From Tistrella mobilis (lineage in GTDB: Bacteria > Pseudomonadota > Alphaproteobacteria > Tistrellales > Tistrellaceae): 64,000 nucleotides of DNA. Made by a program: the position numbers and the translations under genes. Position 1 is the first letter of the stretch. Each line of letters begins with the position of its first letter. This document shows, in pieces, positions 42,121-50,461 of this stretch. The notes beneath the pieces are model-generated. The model did not search any database. It was given only the letters and a program-made list of their open reading frames with translations, and was not told where the DNA came from. The DNA lies in the NCBI RefSeq assembly GCF_041468085.1, contig NZ_CP121017.1:4685501-4749500 (forward strand), given 5' to 3'.

Positions 42121-42939
42121 TCAGCGCCGGCCCGCGCCGGCGGCGGTGTCGCCGATGGCTGCGGTGTCGGTCATATCGGCCAGAACCTCGGCCACGTGGC
42201 GGACCTGGATGGTCGAGCCTTCGCGCTTCAGCCGCCCGGCCATATTCAGCAGGCAACCCATATCGCCCGCCAGCAGCAGATCGGCATTGGTCGCCCGGAT
42301 GTCGGCCACCTTGTTGGAGACCATGCGGCCCGAGATTTCGGGGTATTTCACGCAGAAGGTGCCGCCGAAACCGCAGCATTCCTCCGCCCCCGGCAGCTCG
42401 TTCAGGGTCAGCCCCTCAACCGTGCCCAGCAGTTTGCGCGGCTGCGCCTTCACCCCCAGCTCACGCAGACCGGAACAGCTGTCGTGATAGGTGACGGTGG
42501 CGTCAAGCTTCGCCTTCACCCCTTCCAGGCCGCGGACATCGACCAGGAAGGCCATCAGCTCATAGGTCTTCGCCGCCAGCCGGCGTGCGCGCGGCCCCCA
42601 ATCCGGGTCGTCGCGCAGCAGCTCGGGATAATGGTGCGAGATCATGCCGCCGCAGGATCCCGACGGCACGACCACGTAATCGAAGGGCTCGAAGGTGGCG
42701 ATCACCTCGCGGGCGATCGCGCGGGCATCGGCCCGGTCGCCCGAATTGAAGGCCGGCTGGCCGCAACAGGTCTGGCTGTCGGGCACCACCACCCGGCAGC
42801 CCGCCTCTTCCAGCAGCTTCGCGGTGGCAAACCCCACGCTCGGCCGGAACAGATCCACCAGACAGGTCGCGAACAGGCCGACCGTGGCCGGCGCGCGCGC
42901 ACGGGCGGGCTTTCCCGCCGTCTCGGTTGGGGTATTCAC
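42121..42939 (-). CDS. lutA: Lactate utilization (Fe-S) oxidoreductase subunit LutA
   Basis: This 272-residue CCG-domain protein has two cysteine-rich repeats: VPDSQTCCGQPAFNSGDRADA with VVPSGSCGGMISHHYP, and LPGAEECCGFGGTFCVKYPEISGRMVSNKV with GDMGCLLNMAGRLKR. These resemble heterodisulfide-reductase/GlcF subunits. I chose GTG 42939 because it has AAGGA nine bases upstream and starts just before VGLFATCLVDLFRP. The frame continues to 43134, but that part is Arg-rich and unlike the family. It leads the lutABC operon. Confidence 0.93.
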   Translation of the reverse strand: MNTPTETAGKPARARAPATVGLFATCLVDLFRPSVGFATAKLLEEAGCRVVVPDSQTCCGQPAFNSGDRADARAIAREVIATFEPFDYVVVPSGSCGGMISHHYPELLRDDPDWGPRARRLAAKTYELMAFLVDVRGLEGVKAKLDATVTYHDSCSGLRELGVKAQPRKLLGTVEGLTLNELPGAEECCGFGGTFCVKYPEISGRMVSNKVADIRATNADLLLAGDMGCLLNMAGRLKREGSTIQVRHVAEVLADMTDTAAIGDTAAGAGRR

Positions 42940-43060
42940 CGTCTCTCGTCCTTCTGAAGCTTCGGACAGGCACCGCACAAGGGCGATGCCGGCCGGCATT
43001 TGCGGACGAGGATGGGGCGATGTGGCCGCGGAGGCAAGCCTGCCGGTCACTTCACCGGGC

Positions 43061-44353
43061 TCAACTGCCCGCTGACGGCGTCTCCGGCGCAGGCGGCGTC
43101 GACGGATCGATGGCGAGCGGCAGCAGCACCGCATAACCGCCGCGTTCCTTCATGCGTCCGGCGACCAGTTCGGCAAAATCGCCCGGCCCCCAGAACACGT
43201 CGCCGCGCACCGCCCCCTTGATCGCCCCGCCGGTATCCTGGGCGATCATCAGCCGGCGGAGCGGCGTTTCCGAAAGCGCACCGACGCCTGCGGGATAGCG
43301 CGCATCCAGCCAGACCGGCGCGCCCAGCGGCAGCATCGAGCGGTCGACCGCAAGCGACCGGCCCGGGCTCAGCACCGCGCCCATGGCGCCCAGCGGTCCG
43401 TCGTCGTCCAGCAGCCGGAAGAATACATAAGAGGGGTTCTGATCCAGGATCGAGGCCATCCGGTCAGGATGGGCGGCCAGCCAGGCGCGCAGGCTCTGCA
43501 GCGACACGTCTTCCGGCTTCATCTCCCCCTGATCGATCAGCACCTTGCCGATCGAGCGATAGGGCCGGCCATTGGCCCCGGCATAGCCCACCCGCAGCAC
43601 CCGCCCGTCGGGCAGCCGCACCCGGCCCGAGCCCTGGATCTGCAGGAAGAAGGCATCGACCTGATCATCCACCCAGAGCAGTTCCAGCCCGCGGCCGTCG
43701 AGCACGCCATCGGCGATCGCCGCGCGGTCGTAATAGGGGGCGAAACGGCCGTCGGCCACCCGCCCGACCAGGCGGCGGCCGTCGAGTGCCTCGTCGAACG
43801 CCCCCAGATCCGCCACCACCAGATCTTCCGGCAGGCGGTAGAGCGGCACGTCATGGCGGGTGTCGGGGGTCAGGGATCCGGCCAGTTCCGGTTCATAATA
43901 GCCGGTGAACAGGCCGCTGGTGTCGCCATCGGGCTTCGCCACCTGCCAGGCGTTGAAATGGCGCTCGAAGAAAGCCCGGGCGGCACCGGCATCGTCCAGC
44001 GGCAGATCCACCGCCGCGCCACAGACATCCCGCCAGTGGCCGACCGTGCCGAAGCGCCCGCCCCGGTCGATCGGGGCCTCCACCGGCCGGCGCAGCATGA
44101 TCCGGCACGAGATCTGGAAGGCGCCGAGTGCGGCCGACTGGTCGTCGTCGTCCCAGCCCGGCAGGTCGCCGAAGGCGATGCGGGTGAAGCGCGGCCCCTC
44201 ACCCGTCACCGCCGGCGGGGGGGCAGGGGGTGCCTCTGGCGCCGGCAGATTGCGGGTTGTGAGATACCAGCCGCCGATCAGCGCCGCCCCGGTCAGCGCA
44301 AGCACGGCGAAGGCGCCCGCAAGGCGCAGGCTGCGGCCGCGCATTGCGGTCAT
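43061..44353 (-). CDS. mltA: Membrane-bound lytic murein transglycosylase A
   Basis: This 430-residue periplasmic enzyme, anchored by an N-terminal helix (LRLAGAFAVLALTGAALIGGWYL), cleaves peptidoglycan with formation of anhydro-MurNAc. Signatures are SGLFTGYYEPELAGS, FFLQIQGSGRVRLPDGRVLRVGYAGANGRPYRSIGK and the catalytic-Asp 3D region MIAQDTGGAIKGAVRGDVFWG. Its start overlaps the Tim44-domain gene stop by four bases. No lipobox is evident, unlike E. coli MltA, so a transmembrane anchor is more likely. Confidence 0.93.
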   Translation of the reverse strand: MTAMRGRSLRLAGAFAVLALTGAALIGGWYLTTRNLPAPEAPPAPPPAVTGEGPRFTRIAFGDLPGWDDDDQSAALGAFQISCRIMLRRPVEAPIDRGGRFGTVGHWRDVCGAAVDLPLDDAGAARAFFERHFNAWQVAKPDGDTSGLFTGYYEPELAGSLTPDTRHDVPLYRLPEDLVVADLGAFDEALDGRRLVGRVADGRFAPYYDRAAIADGVLDGRGLELLWVDDQVDAFFLQIQGSGRVRLPDGRVLRVGYAGANGRPYRSIGKVLIDQGEMKPEDVSLQSLRAWLAAHPDRMASILDQNPSYVFFRLLDDDGPLGAMGAVLSPGRSLAVDRSMLPLGAPVWLDARYPAGVGALSETPLRRLMIAQDTGGAIKGAVRGDVFWGPGDFAELVAGRMKERGGYAVLLPLAIDPSTPPAPETPSAGS

Positions 44354-45036
44354 TCGCCGCTGCGGGTCGCGGTCAGGATCCAGTTGGGATCGCTCGACCG
44401 GGTATCGCGCTCAAAGGTCCAGAGGTCGATCAGGTCGATCTCCTCGGCACCGCCGGCAACCACGCGACCCTCGGCGTCCAGCGTCTGGTTGATCTGGGTG
44501 GTGGAGAAGCGCACCGTCACCTGCGCCATGCTGCCGGCCAGCCGGGCTTCGGCGATCCGCGGCTCCCGCACCGATACGATCCGGGTGCTGTGGGTCTCAC
44601 CCGCCCGCTCCCGCGCATCGATCGCCTGATTGAAGCCGGCCAGCACCTGCGGCGACAGCAGCATGGCCAGCGTCTGGCGGTCGCCTCGGGCGAAGGCGTC
44701 GATGATCATCTCGAAGGCCTGCTGGGCGCCGTCTAGGAAGCCCTTGGGATCGAAACTGCGATCGGCGCGACGGATGTATTCCACCCCTTCCAGCGCCGGC
44801 TGGTCGATCAGCGACATCACCTTCTCGGACATCGGGAAGGGGAGCACGCGTGCAGGGCCCGGCTGAGCACCGGCCTCGGCGGCCTTCGGCTCGGCCCGGC
44901 GGGGAGAGAGCGGGTTGCGCGTCTCTTCCGGCGGCCGTTCATGGCCGGTACGTGTGCCCAGAACGCCACGCAGGCGCAGGGCCACGAACACGGCGACGAG
45001 GGCGAAGAAGAGGATGTCGAGATATTCCATGGACAT
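44350..45036 (-). CDS. Tim44-domain membrane protein (TimA-like)
   Basis: This 228-residue protein has an N-terminal transmembrane helix (EYLDILFFALVAVFVALRLRGVLG), a proline/alanine-rich linker and a C-terminal Tim44-like domain. The domain includes FLDGAQQAFEMIIDAFARGDRQTLAMLLSPQVLAGFNQAID, then VTVRFSTTQINQTLDAEGRVV and IDLIDLWTFERDTRSSDPNWILTATRS. Alphaproteobacterial homologues are related to mitochondrial Tim44 and sit next to mltA and secB, as here. ATG 45036 or 45030 could be the start. It diverges from fxsA. Confidence 0.9.
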   Translation of the reverse strand: MSMEYLDILFFALVAVFVALRLRGVLGTRTGHERPPEETRNPLSPRRAEPKAAEAGAQPGPARVLPFPMSEKVMSLIDQPALEGVEYIRRADRSFDPKGFLDGAQQAFEMIIDAFARGDRQTLAMLLSPQVLAGFNQAIDARERAGETHSTRIVSVREPRIAEARLAGSMAQVTVRFSTTQINQTLDAEGRVVAGGAEEIDLIDLWTFERDTRSSDPNWILTATRSGE

Positions 45037-45237
45037 CAGGACCTGGCCGTCGGAGACGTCCGCACGAAGGATTTCGGCGGCGGAACACGATCGGTCGGCC
45101 GCGTCCGGCCGGCATTCGCACCCGCGGATCCCGGCACCCGATGGACCGGGCAGGGAAATGGGGTCGCACGAACGCGACGAGGGTTGGACGGCGCCGCCTC
45201 CACCCTTACATAAGGGTCGGTTCAGGAAAGGGCAAGC
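45037..45237. promoter_or_regulatory. Divergent promoter region between the Tim44-domain gene and fxsA
   Basis: This spacer holds both promoters. A short dyad CCCTTA - CA - TAAGGG lies at 45203-45216, 22 bases before the fxsA start, and could be part of a promoter or operator. Nothing else stands out. Confidence 0.4.
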
Positions 45238-45756
45238 ATGGTCGCCGCAGTCTCTCTGCTTCTCGCAATCCTCTTCGTGCCGCTGATCGAGGTCTTCCTG
45301 TTCATCCAGGTGGGCAGCGAGATCGGCGCCCTGCCGACGGTGGCGCTCTGCGTGCTGACCGCGGTGGCGGGTGCCGCCATGCTGCGCCACCAGGGTCTGA
45401 AGGCCATGACCGAGGCCCGTGCCCGGCTCAACCGCAACGAGGCACCGGTCGATCAGGTCTTCGACGGGCTGTTCCTCGCCCTGGCGGCCGTTCTGCTGAT
45501 GGTGCCGGGTTTCTTCACCGATGCGATCGGCGCCCTGCTTCTGGTGCCGCCGGTCCGCCGGCTGATGCAGAAACAGATCCTGGCCCGCACCCGTTTCGTG
45601 ATGACCGGCCGTCCGGGGCCGGGCCAGCCCGGCAGCCAGTGGCGCAGCCGTGACGGCAGCGTGATCATCGAGGGCGAGTACTCCACGTCCGCAGATCGCC
45701 CGGGCAGCCCTGGCCGCCGCCCCGAGGACGACGAGCCGCCGCTGATCGGCCGCTGA
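45238..45756 (+). CDS. fxsA: FxsA-family membrane protein
   Basis: This is a 172-residue inner-membrane protein with hydrophobic segments at about 5-30 (VSLLLAILFVPLIEVFLFIQVG), 35-55 and 80-100 (LFLALAAVLLMVPGFFTDAIGALLLVPPVRRLM). FLPLIE and MVPGFFTD are FxsA signatures. In E. coli, FxsA overexpression alleviates F-plasmid phage exclusion; the general role is unknown. The C-terminus is polar and disordered. It precedes secB, the usual alphaproteobacterial order. Confidence 0.93.
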   Translation: MVAAVSLLLAILFVPLIEVFLFIQVGSEIGALPTVALCVLTAVAGAAMLRHQGLKAMTEARARLNRNEAPVDQVFDGLFLALAAVLLMVPGFFTDAIGALLLVPPVRRLMQKQILARTRFVMTGRPGPGQPGSQWRSRDGSVIIEGEYSTSADRPGSPGRRPEDDEPPLIGR

Positions 45757-45896
45757 CCCGGAAGGCAGCGGTCGACCGCCGGTCATCATCTCCGGCGCTG
45801 TACTTGCACCGGGCCGGCGCACATGTTACGCCCGACTTGGCCGGCGATCCGATCGGCCCCAGATCAACACCTGCGTCACCCGGAGACCAGCACCCC

Positions 45897-46379
45897 ATGG
45901 CCGACACCCAGACGCCCGAGGGCAACGGCGCAGCCGGCGCCGAGGCTTCGCCGCGCTTCCGCCTTGCCATTCAGTACATCAAGGACCTGTCGTTCGAGAA
46001 CCCGAACGCGCCGCGGTCGCTGATCGCCTCGGCCCAGAGCCGGCCGAACATCCAGGTTTCGGTGAATGTCGGCGCCCAGCCGCTCGGCGACGACAATTAC
46101 GAGGTCGAGCTGAAGCTGTCGGCCTCGGCGAAGCACGAGGAAAACACCACCTTCCTCTGCGAGCTGTCCTATGCCGGCGTGTTCATGCTCGAAAACTTCC
46201 CGCAGGAGCAGATCCAGCCCTTCCTGCTGATCGAAGGCCCGCGCCAGCTCTTCCCCTTCGCGCGGCGCATCATCGCCGATGCCACCCGCGACGGTGGCTT
46301 CCCGCCGCTGATGCTGGACCCGATCGATTTCGTGCAGCTGTTCCAGGCCGAGCAGCAGCGCCGCGCCCAGCCGCAGTGA
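45897..46379 (+). CDS. secB: Protein-export chaperone SecB
   Basis: This 160-residue cytoplasmic chaperone keeps preproteins unfolded for SecA. It has FRLAIQYIKDLSFENPNAPRSL, NVGAQPLGDDNYEVELKLSASAKHEENTTFLCELSYAGVFMLENFP and FARRIIADATRDGGFPPLMLDPIDFVQLFQ, all SecB landmarks. ATG 45897 follows a GGAGACC site. A strong terminator follows the gene. Confidence 0.97.
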   Translation: MADTQTPEGNGAAGAEASPRFRLAIQYIKDLSFENPNAPRSLIASAQSRPNIQVSVNVGAQPLGDDNYEVELKLSASAKHEENTTFLCELSYAGVFMLENFPQEQIQPFLLIEGPRQLFPFARRIIADATRDGGFPPLMLDPIDFVQLFQAEQQRRAQPQ

Positions 46380-46424
46380 ATGGCGTGAGCGCCGGCCCCG
46401 CCGTCGCTCCGCAGCCGCCTGCAT

Positions 46425-46461
46425 GAAACGCCGCCGCCCTGATCAGGGGCGGCGGCGTTTC
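46425..46461 (+). terminator. Rho-independent terminator after secB
   Basis: GAAACGCCGCCGCC and GGCGGCGGCGTTTC form a stem of about 14 bp around a short loop containing GATC. It is 45 bases after the secB stop and followed by a GTTTG stretch. The A/T ends make it potentially bidirectional, but dnaQ on the other strand ends 99 bases away. Confidence 0.8.
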
Positions 46462-46559
46462 GTTTGCGGCATCGCCTGCTTTCCCGATCGGTATCCGTCC
46501 GCGGTCATGCGGATGTCGTCGGGTGATCCCGGGCCGGGCGGCAGATGGCGGCCGGTGGC

Positions 46560-47246
46560 TCAATCCTCCGCCAGCCAGATCGCCGCCTTCACCTCTTTCA
46601 GGATGAAGGCCTGATGGGCTTCCAGCTCGGCCGGGGTGGGGGTGTGGATCCGGGGCGGCCGGGCGACCGTGCGGCGGCGGCCACCGGTCTCGCCGGGGCC
46701 CCCCCGACGGTCGGCGGCCAGGTCGAAACCGCGCTGGCGGTCGCCCAGAAGGTGCAGATAGACCTCGGCCAGCAGCTGGGCGTCGAGCAGCGCGCCGTGC
46801 AGCAGGCGGTTGCTGTTGTCGACGCCGAAGCGGCGGCAGAGCGCATCCAGGCTGGCCGGCGCGCCCGGAAAGCGGATGCGGGCCATCTGCACGGTGTCGA
46901 TCGATCGCGACATCGGGATGGGCTCCCGCCCAAGCCTGGTCAGCTCGGCATTGATGAAGCGCATGTCGAAGGCGGCGTTATGCGCCACCAGCGGTGCATC
47001 ACCCACGAACTCCAGGAAGCGGTCGGCGACCTCGGCAAAGACCGGTTCGGTCTTCAGCCGTTCGGCCGTCAGCCCGTGCACAGCCACCGCCGCCTCGGGC
47101 ACGTCGCGCTCGGGGTTGATATAGACATGGAACTCGGCACCGGTGCGCGCCTGATCCAGGATCTCCACGCAGCCGATCTCGACCAGCCGGTCGCCGGTGG
47201 CAGGATCGAAGCCTGTGGTTTCGGTGTCGAAGGCGATCTCGCGCAA
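46560..47246 (-). CDS. dnaQ: DNA polymerase III epsilon subunit (proofreading exonuclease)
   Basis: This 228-residue DnaQ has Exo I IAFDTETTGFDP (metal Asp/Glu), Exo II PLVAHNAAFDMRFINAEL and Exo III LLHGALLDAQLLAEVYL. It is the 3'-5' proofreader of the replicase. I chose TTG 47246 because the exonuclease fold begins right there (LREIAFDTETTG) and GAGGAG sits eight bases upstream. A longer frame to 47357 begins with a Pro/Ala-rich segment unlike the family. It is the last gene of ppsR-maf-aroE-coaE-dnaQ. Confidence 0.93.
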   Translation of the reverse strand: MREIAFDTETTGFDPATGDRLVEIGCVEILDQARTGAEFHVYINPERDVPEAAVAVHGLTAERLKTEPVFAEVADRFLEFVGDAPLVAHNAAFDMRFINAELTRLGREPIPMSRSIDTVQMARIRFPGAPASLDALCRRFGVDNSNRLLHGALLDAQLLAEVYLHLLGDRQRGFDLAADRRGGPGETGGRRRTVARPPRIHTPTPAELEAHQAFILKEVKAAIWLAED

Positions 47247-47287
47247 GCTCGAAGCTCCTCGTTCGACAGAAGCGGACCGGGGCGCCG

Positions 47288-47956
47288 TCAGCCGCCGGGG
47301 CGGCGGCGTGGGCCGGCCGGCCGCCGGATCCGCGGCCGGTGCCAGTGATGCTTCCACATCTCGTGGCGATGGCGGCTGAAGCCGTCCAGCGCCAGTTTCA
47401 GGGACCGGAAGGCATGGCCATGGCCAAGCCCGGTCTGGATCACGGCATCGGCGCCGCGGCGCTTCTCGGCATCGGGCACCTGTTTCGACAGGATGTCGCG
47501 AAACTTGGCCCGCGTCATCCCCGGACGGGCCAGCACCCGGCGGGCCTGGATCCAGTTGGGTGCGCTCACCACCAGTACCGCATCGACATGGGCATCACCG
47601 CCACCCTCGAACAGCAGCGGGATGTCCAGCACCACCATGGGCGCGCGCCGACGGGCATGGGTTGCGATGAACCGGCGCTGCTCGTCACGCACCAGCGGAT
47701 GGATGATCCGCTCCAGCGCACGCAGCTCCGCCTTGCGGCCGAACACCCGGGCGCCCAGCGCCACCCGGTCGATGCGCCCGTCCTTCAGCGCCTCGGGGAA
47801 GCGCTCGATCACCGGCCGGAAGGCCCGGCCACCCGGGGCGAGCAGGGCATGGACCGTGGCATCGGCGTCGAAGACCGGCACGCGCAGCCGCCGGAACATC
47901 TTCGACGTCGTCGATTTGCCCATGCCGATGGAGCCGGTCAGACCGATGATCAGCAT
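47288..47956 (-). CDS. coaE: Dephospho-CoA kinase
   Basis: This 222-residue P-loop kinase performs the last step of coenzyme A synthesis. It has LIIGLTGSIGMGKSTTSKMFRRLRVPVFDADATVHALL (Walker A and substrate Asp), VVLDIPLLFEGGGDAHVDAVLVVSA and LARPGMTRAKFRDILSKQVPDAEKRRGADAVIQTG. The basic C-terminal tail is family-typical in alphaproteobacteria. It overlaps the end of aroE by seven bases. Confidence 0.95.
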   Translation of the reverse strand: MLIIGLTGSIGMGKSTTSKMFRRLRVPVFDADATVHALLAPGGRAFRPVIERFPEALKDGRIDRVALGARVFGRKAELRALERIIHPLVRDEQRRFIATHARRRAPMVVLDIPLLFEGGGDAHVDAVLVVSAPNWIQARRVLARPGMTRAKFRDILSKQVPDAEKRRGADAVIQTGLGHGHAFRSLKLALDGFSRHRHEMWKHHWHRPRIRRPAGPRRRPGG

Positions 47957-48849
47957 GGCGCCGGCTCCCCGATCAGAAGATCGGCGGCGACATGCCGGCG
48001 CAGCGCTGCATCCACCACGGGCCGCACGCCGAACCAGCGCTCGAAACCCGGCACCGCCTGATGCAGCAGCATGCCGAGCCCGTCGACCGCGACCAGCCCG
48101 CGGGCGCGGGCGGCCTTCAGGATCGGCGTCTCCAGCGGGTCGTAGACGATGTCCGACACCACCAGCCGGTCATCCGCCAGGCCCAGATCGATGTCGAGCG
48201 GCGGCTGGCCGTGCAGCCCCAGGCTGGTGGTGTTGACCAGCGTGCCGCAACCGGCAAGCAGATCGGACCTCGCGGCCCAGTCCACCGCCTCCAGCACCGT
48301 CGCCGGGCAGTGGGGCGCCAGATCGCGGATCAGGGCCGCGGCCCGCTCCGCCGTGCGATTGGCGATCAGGATCCGCGCGGCGCCGGCCTCGGCCAGGGCG
48401 TAAACCACCGCGCGCGCCGCGCCGCCCGCCCCCAGCACCAGGGCGGGTGCCGCCGCATCGCGTGCCGGCGCCCCGGCCGCCAGTGCGGCACCGAAGCCCC
48501 AGGCATCGGTATTGGTGCCGGTGATGCGGTGGTCCTCGCCGAAGATCAGGGTGTTGACCGCACCGATCGCACGGGCCACCGGTTCAACCTCGTCGCAGAG
48601 CGGCAGCACCAGTTCCTTGTGCGGCAGGGTCAGATTGACGCCGCGAAAGCCCATCCGGGGCAGGGCCGGCAGCACCTGCGCCAGATCCTCGGGTCGGATC
48701 GCAAGCGGCAGATAGGCGCCGTCGATCCGGTGGCGTGCCAGCCAGAAGCCGTGCAGGCGCGGCGAACGTGAATGGGTGACGGGGTGGCCGATCACGCCGG
48801 CCAGGCGTGCGGCGCCGCTGATCCAGACGGGGTGCAGGGTTTCGGTCAT
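47950..48849 (-). CDS. aroE: Shikimate dehydrogenase
   Basis: This 299-residue NADP-dependent enzyme of the shikimate pathway reduces 3-dehydroshikimate. The substrate site is visible in RLAGVIGHPVTHSRSPRLHGFWL, GVNLTLPHKELVL with the catalytic Lys, and TNTDAWGFGAAL. The nucleotide-binding GAGGAARAVVYALAEAGAARILIANRT and NTTSLGL motifs follow. It is 15 bases downstream of maf and overlaps coaE. Confidence 0.95.
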   Translation of the reverse strand: MTETLHPVWISGAARLAGVIGHPVTHSRSPRLHGFWLARHRIDGAYLPLAIRPEDLAQVLPALPRMGFRGVNLTLPHKELVLPLCDEVEPVARAIGAVNTLIFGEDHRITGTNTDAWGFGAALAAGAPARDAAAPALVLGAGGAARAVVYALAEAGAARILIANRTAERAAALIRDLAPHCPATVLEAVDWAARSDLLAGCGTLVNTTSLGLHGQPPLDIDLGLADDRLVVSDIVYDPLETPILKAARARGLVAVDGLGMLLHQAVPGFERWFGVRPVVDAALRRHVAADLLIGEPAPC

Positions 48850-48864
48850 CGGGCGTCCGTCCGC

Positions 48865-49503
48865 TCAGCTCTCGATCACGCCGCGCACGCGCAGGAAGTC
48901 CAGCAGCTCGATCAGCGGCAGGCCAAGAATGGTGAAATAGTCACCCTCGACTTTCGAGAACAGCTGCGCGCCCAGCCCCTCCAGCTGATAGGCGCCGACC
49001 GAGCCCAGCACGGCCTCGCCGGCCCGGTCGAGATAATGCTCGATGAAGGCGGGGGAGAGCGGGCGCATGGTCAGCCGGGCACGGCCGATGGCATGCCAGA
49101 CCCGGGCGCCGTCGATGGTCACCACCGCGGCCGAGATCAGCTCGTGCCGCCGGCCCGACAGGGCTTCCAGCGTTGCGCGGGCGCCGTCGCGACCGGTGGG
49201 CTTGTCGAACCAGCGGCCGTCCGCCACCAGCATCTGGTCGCAGCCCAGCACCGGCACACGGCCGGCACGGCCCGAAATCCGGCGCGCCTTCATCTCGGCC
49301 AGCATCACCGCCACATCCTCGGGCGGCGCGCCCTCGGCGGCCATCGCCTCCTTGACCGCCGCCTCGTCGATACGGGCGGGCAGGGCCAGGAAATCGAGCC
49401 CGGCGCCCGCCAGCAGTTTCGCGCGGGCGGCACTCTCCGAGGCCAGGATCAGCCGCGGTTCCGCAGTCGCATCGGTGTCGTCACGGGTCGAAACAGGGGT
49501 CAT
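48865..49503 (-). CDS. maf: Maf-family nucleoside triphosphate pyrophosphatase
   Basis: This 212-residue protein has LILASESAARAKLLAGAGLDF at the N-terminus, PVLGCDQMLVADGRWFDKP and YFTILGLPLIELLDFLRVRG at the end. The Maf fold hydrolyses non-canonical or modified nucleotides. The usual SxSPRR start appears as SESAARAK, which is common in the alphaproteobacterial subgroup. It lies four bases downstream of ppsR and just before aroE. Confidence 0.92.
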   Translation of the reverse strand: MTPVSTRDDTDATAEPRLILASESAARAKLLAGAGLDFLALPARIDEAAVKEAMAAEGAPPEDVAVMLAEMKARRISGRAGRVPVLGCDQMLVADGRWFDKPTGRDGARATLEALSGRRHELISAAVVTIDGARVWHAIGRARLTMRPLSPAFIEHYLDRAGEAVLGSVGAYQLEGLGAQLFSKVEGDYFTILGLPLIELLDFLRVRGVIES

Positions 49504-49507
49504 CGGA

Positions 49508-50461
49508 TCAACTCTCGCCCAGGTGGCGCAGATACATCTGATAGATCGCCGCCGCGGTCTCTTCGATCGAACGGCGGGTCACGTCGATCACCGGCCAGCC
49601 CTTCCGCTCGAACAGGCGCCGGGCGGCGATCACCTCGGTGCGAACTGCATCGATGTCGATATATTCCCCGTCATCGGGCTGGTTCAGGCTCAACAGCCGG
49701 TTGCGCCGGATCTGCACCAGCCGTTCGGGGCTGGTGGTCAGGCCCACGATGAACGGACGGGTCGCGGTTTCCACCTCGGCCGGCAGGGGCTGGCCCGGTA
49801 CAAGCGGCACATTGGCGGCCTTCACCCCACGATTGGCCAGATAGATCGCGGTCGGCGTCTTGGAGCTGCGCGATACGCCGACCAGGATCACATCGGCATC
49901 ATCGATGTCCCAGAGCGACTGGCCGTCATCATGGATCAGGGCAAAATGCATCGCGTCGATCCGGGCGAAATACTCCTGGTCGAGCATGTGGCGCCGCCCG
50001 GGCCGGCGGGAGACCGAGACCCCCAGATAGCCGCTGACGATATCGGTGATCTGGTCCAGCACCGGCACGCAGGGCACTTTCAGCCGCCGGCAGGCCTCTT
50101 CCAGCCGCTCGCGCAATTCACTGAGCGCCAGCGTGTACATGACCAGGCCCGGATGGGCCTCGATCGACTGGATCACCTTTTCCAGCTGCGCCGGAGAGCG
50201 GACCAGCGACCAGACATGCTCGCGCGCATCCACCCCGTCGAACTGCGCCAGCACCGCGCGGGCGACGGTGTTCACGGTCTCGCCGCTTGAATCCGACACC
50301 AGATGCAGGTCGAACAAGACCTGCTGGCGATGCAGATCTGCACCATGTCCGCCCCCGCGCAATGCCGGCGCGGCACCTGCTGCACGGGCGGCAGAGGGGC
50401 CGGGCCCGGGCAGGGCAGGGGTGGGGAGCGGCAGCTCCACGGTCGGCTCGTCGTCGGCCAT
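49508..50461 (-). CDS. ppsR: PEP synthetase/PPDK regulatory protein (DUF299, origin-flanking)
   Basis: This 317-residue bifunctional kinase/pyrophosphorylase is a regulator of pyruvate phosphate dikinase or PEP synthase. The N-terminal FDLHLVSDSSGETVNTVARAVLAQF and P-loop GVSRSSKTPTAIYLANRGVKAANVPLVPG are diagnostic. A disordered stretch (residues about 1-45) precedes the domain. ATG 50461 has GGAG six bases upstream. The gene is the left flank of oriC, as DUF299 genes are in Caulobacter and Rickettsia. Confidence 0.93.
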   Translation of the reverse strand: MADDEPTVELPLPTPALPGPGPSAARAAGAAPALRGGGHGADLHRQQVLFDLHLVSDSSGETVNTVARAVLAQFDGVDAREHVWSLVRSPAQLEKVIQSIEAHPGLVMYTLALSELRERLEEACRRLKVPCVPVLDQITDIVSGYLGVSVSRRPGRRHMLDQEYFARIDAMHFALIHDDGQSLWDIDDADVILVGVSRSSKTPTAIYLANRGVKAANVPLVPGQPLPAEVETATRPFIVGLTTSPERLVQIRRNRLLSLNQPDDGEYIDIDAVRTEVIAARRLFERKGWPVIDVTRRSIEETAAAIYQMYLRHLGES

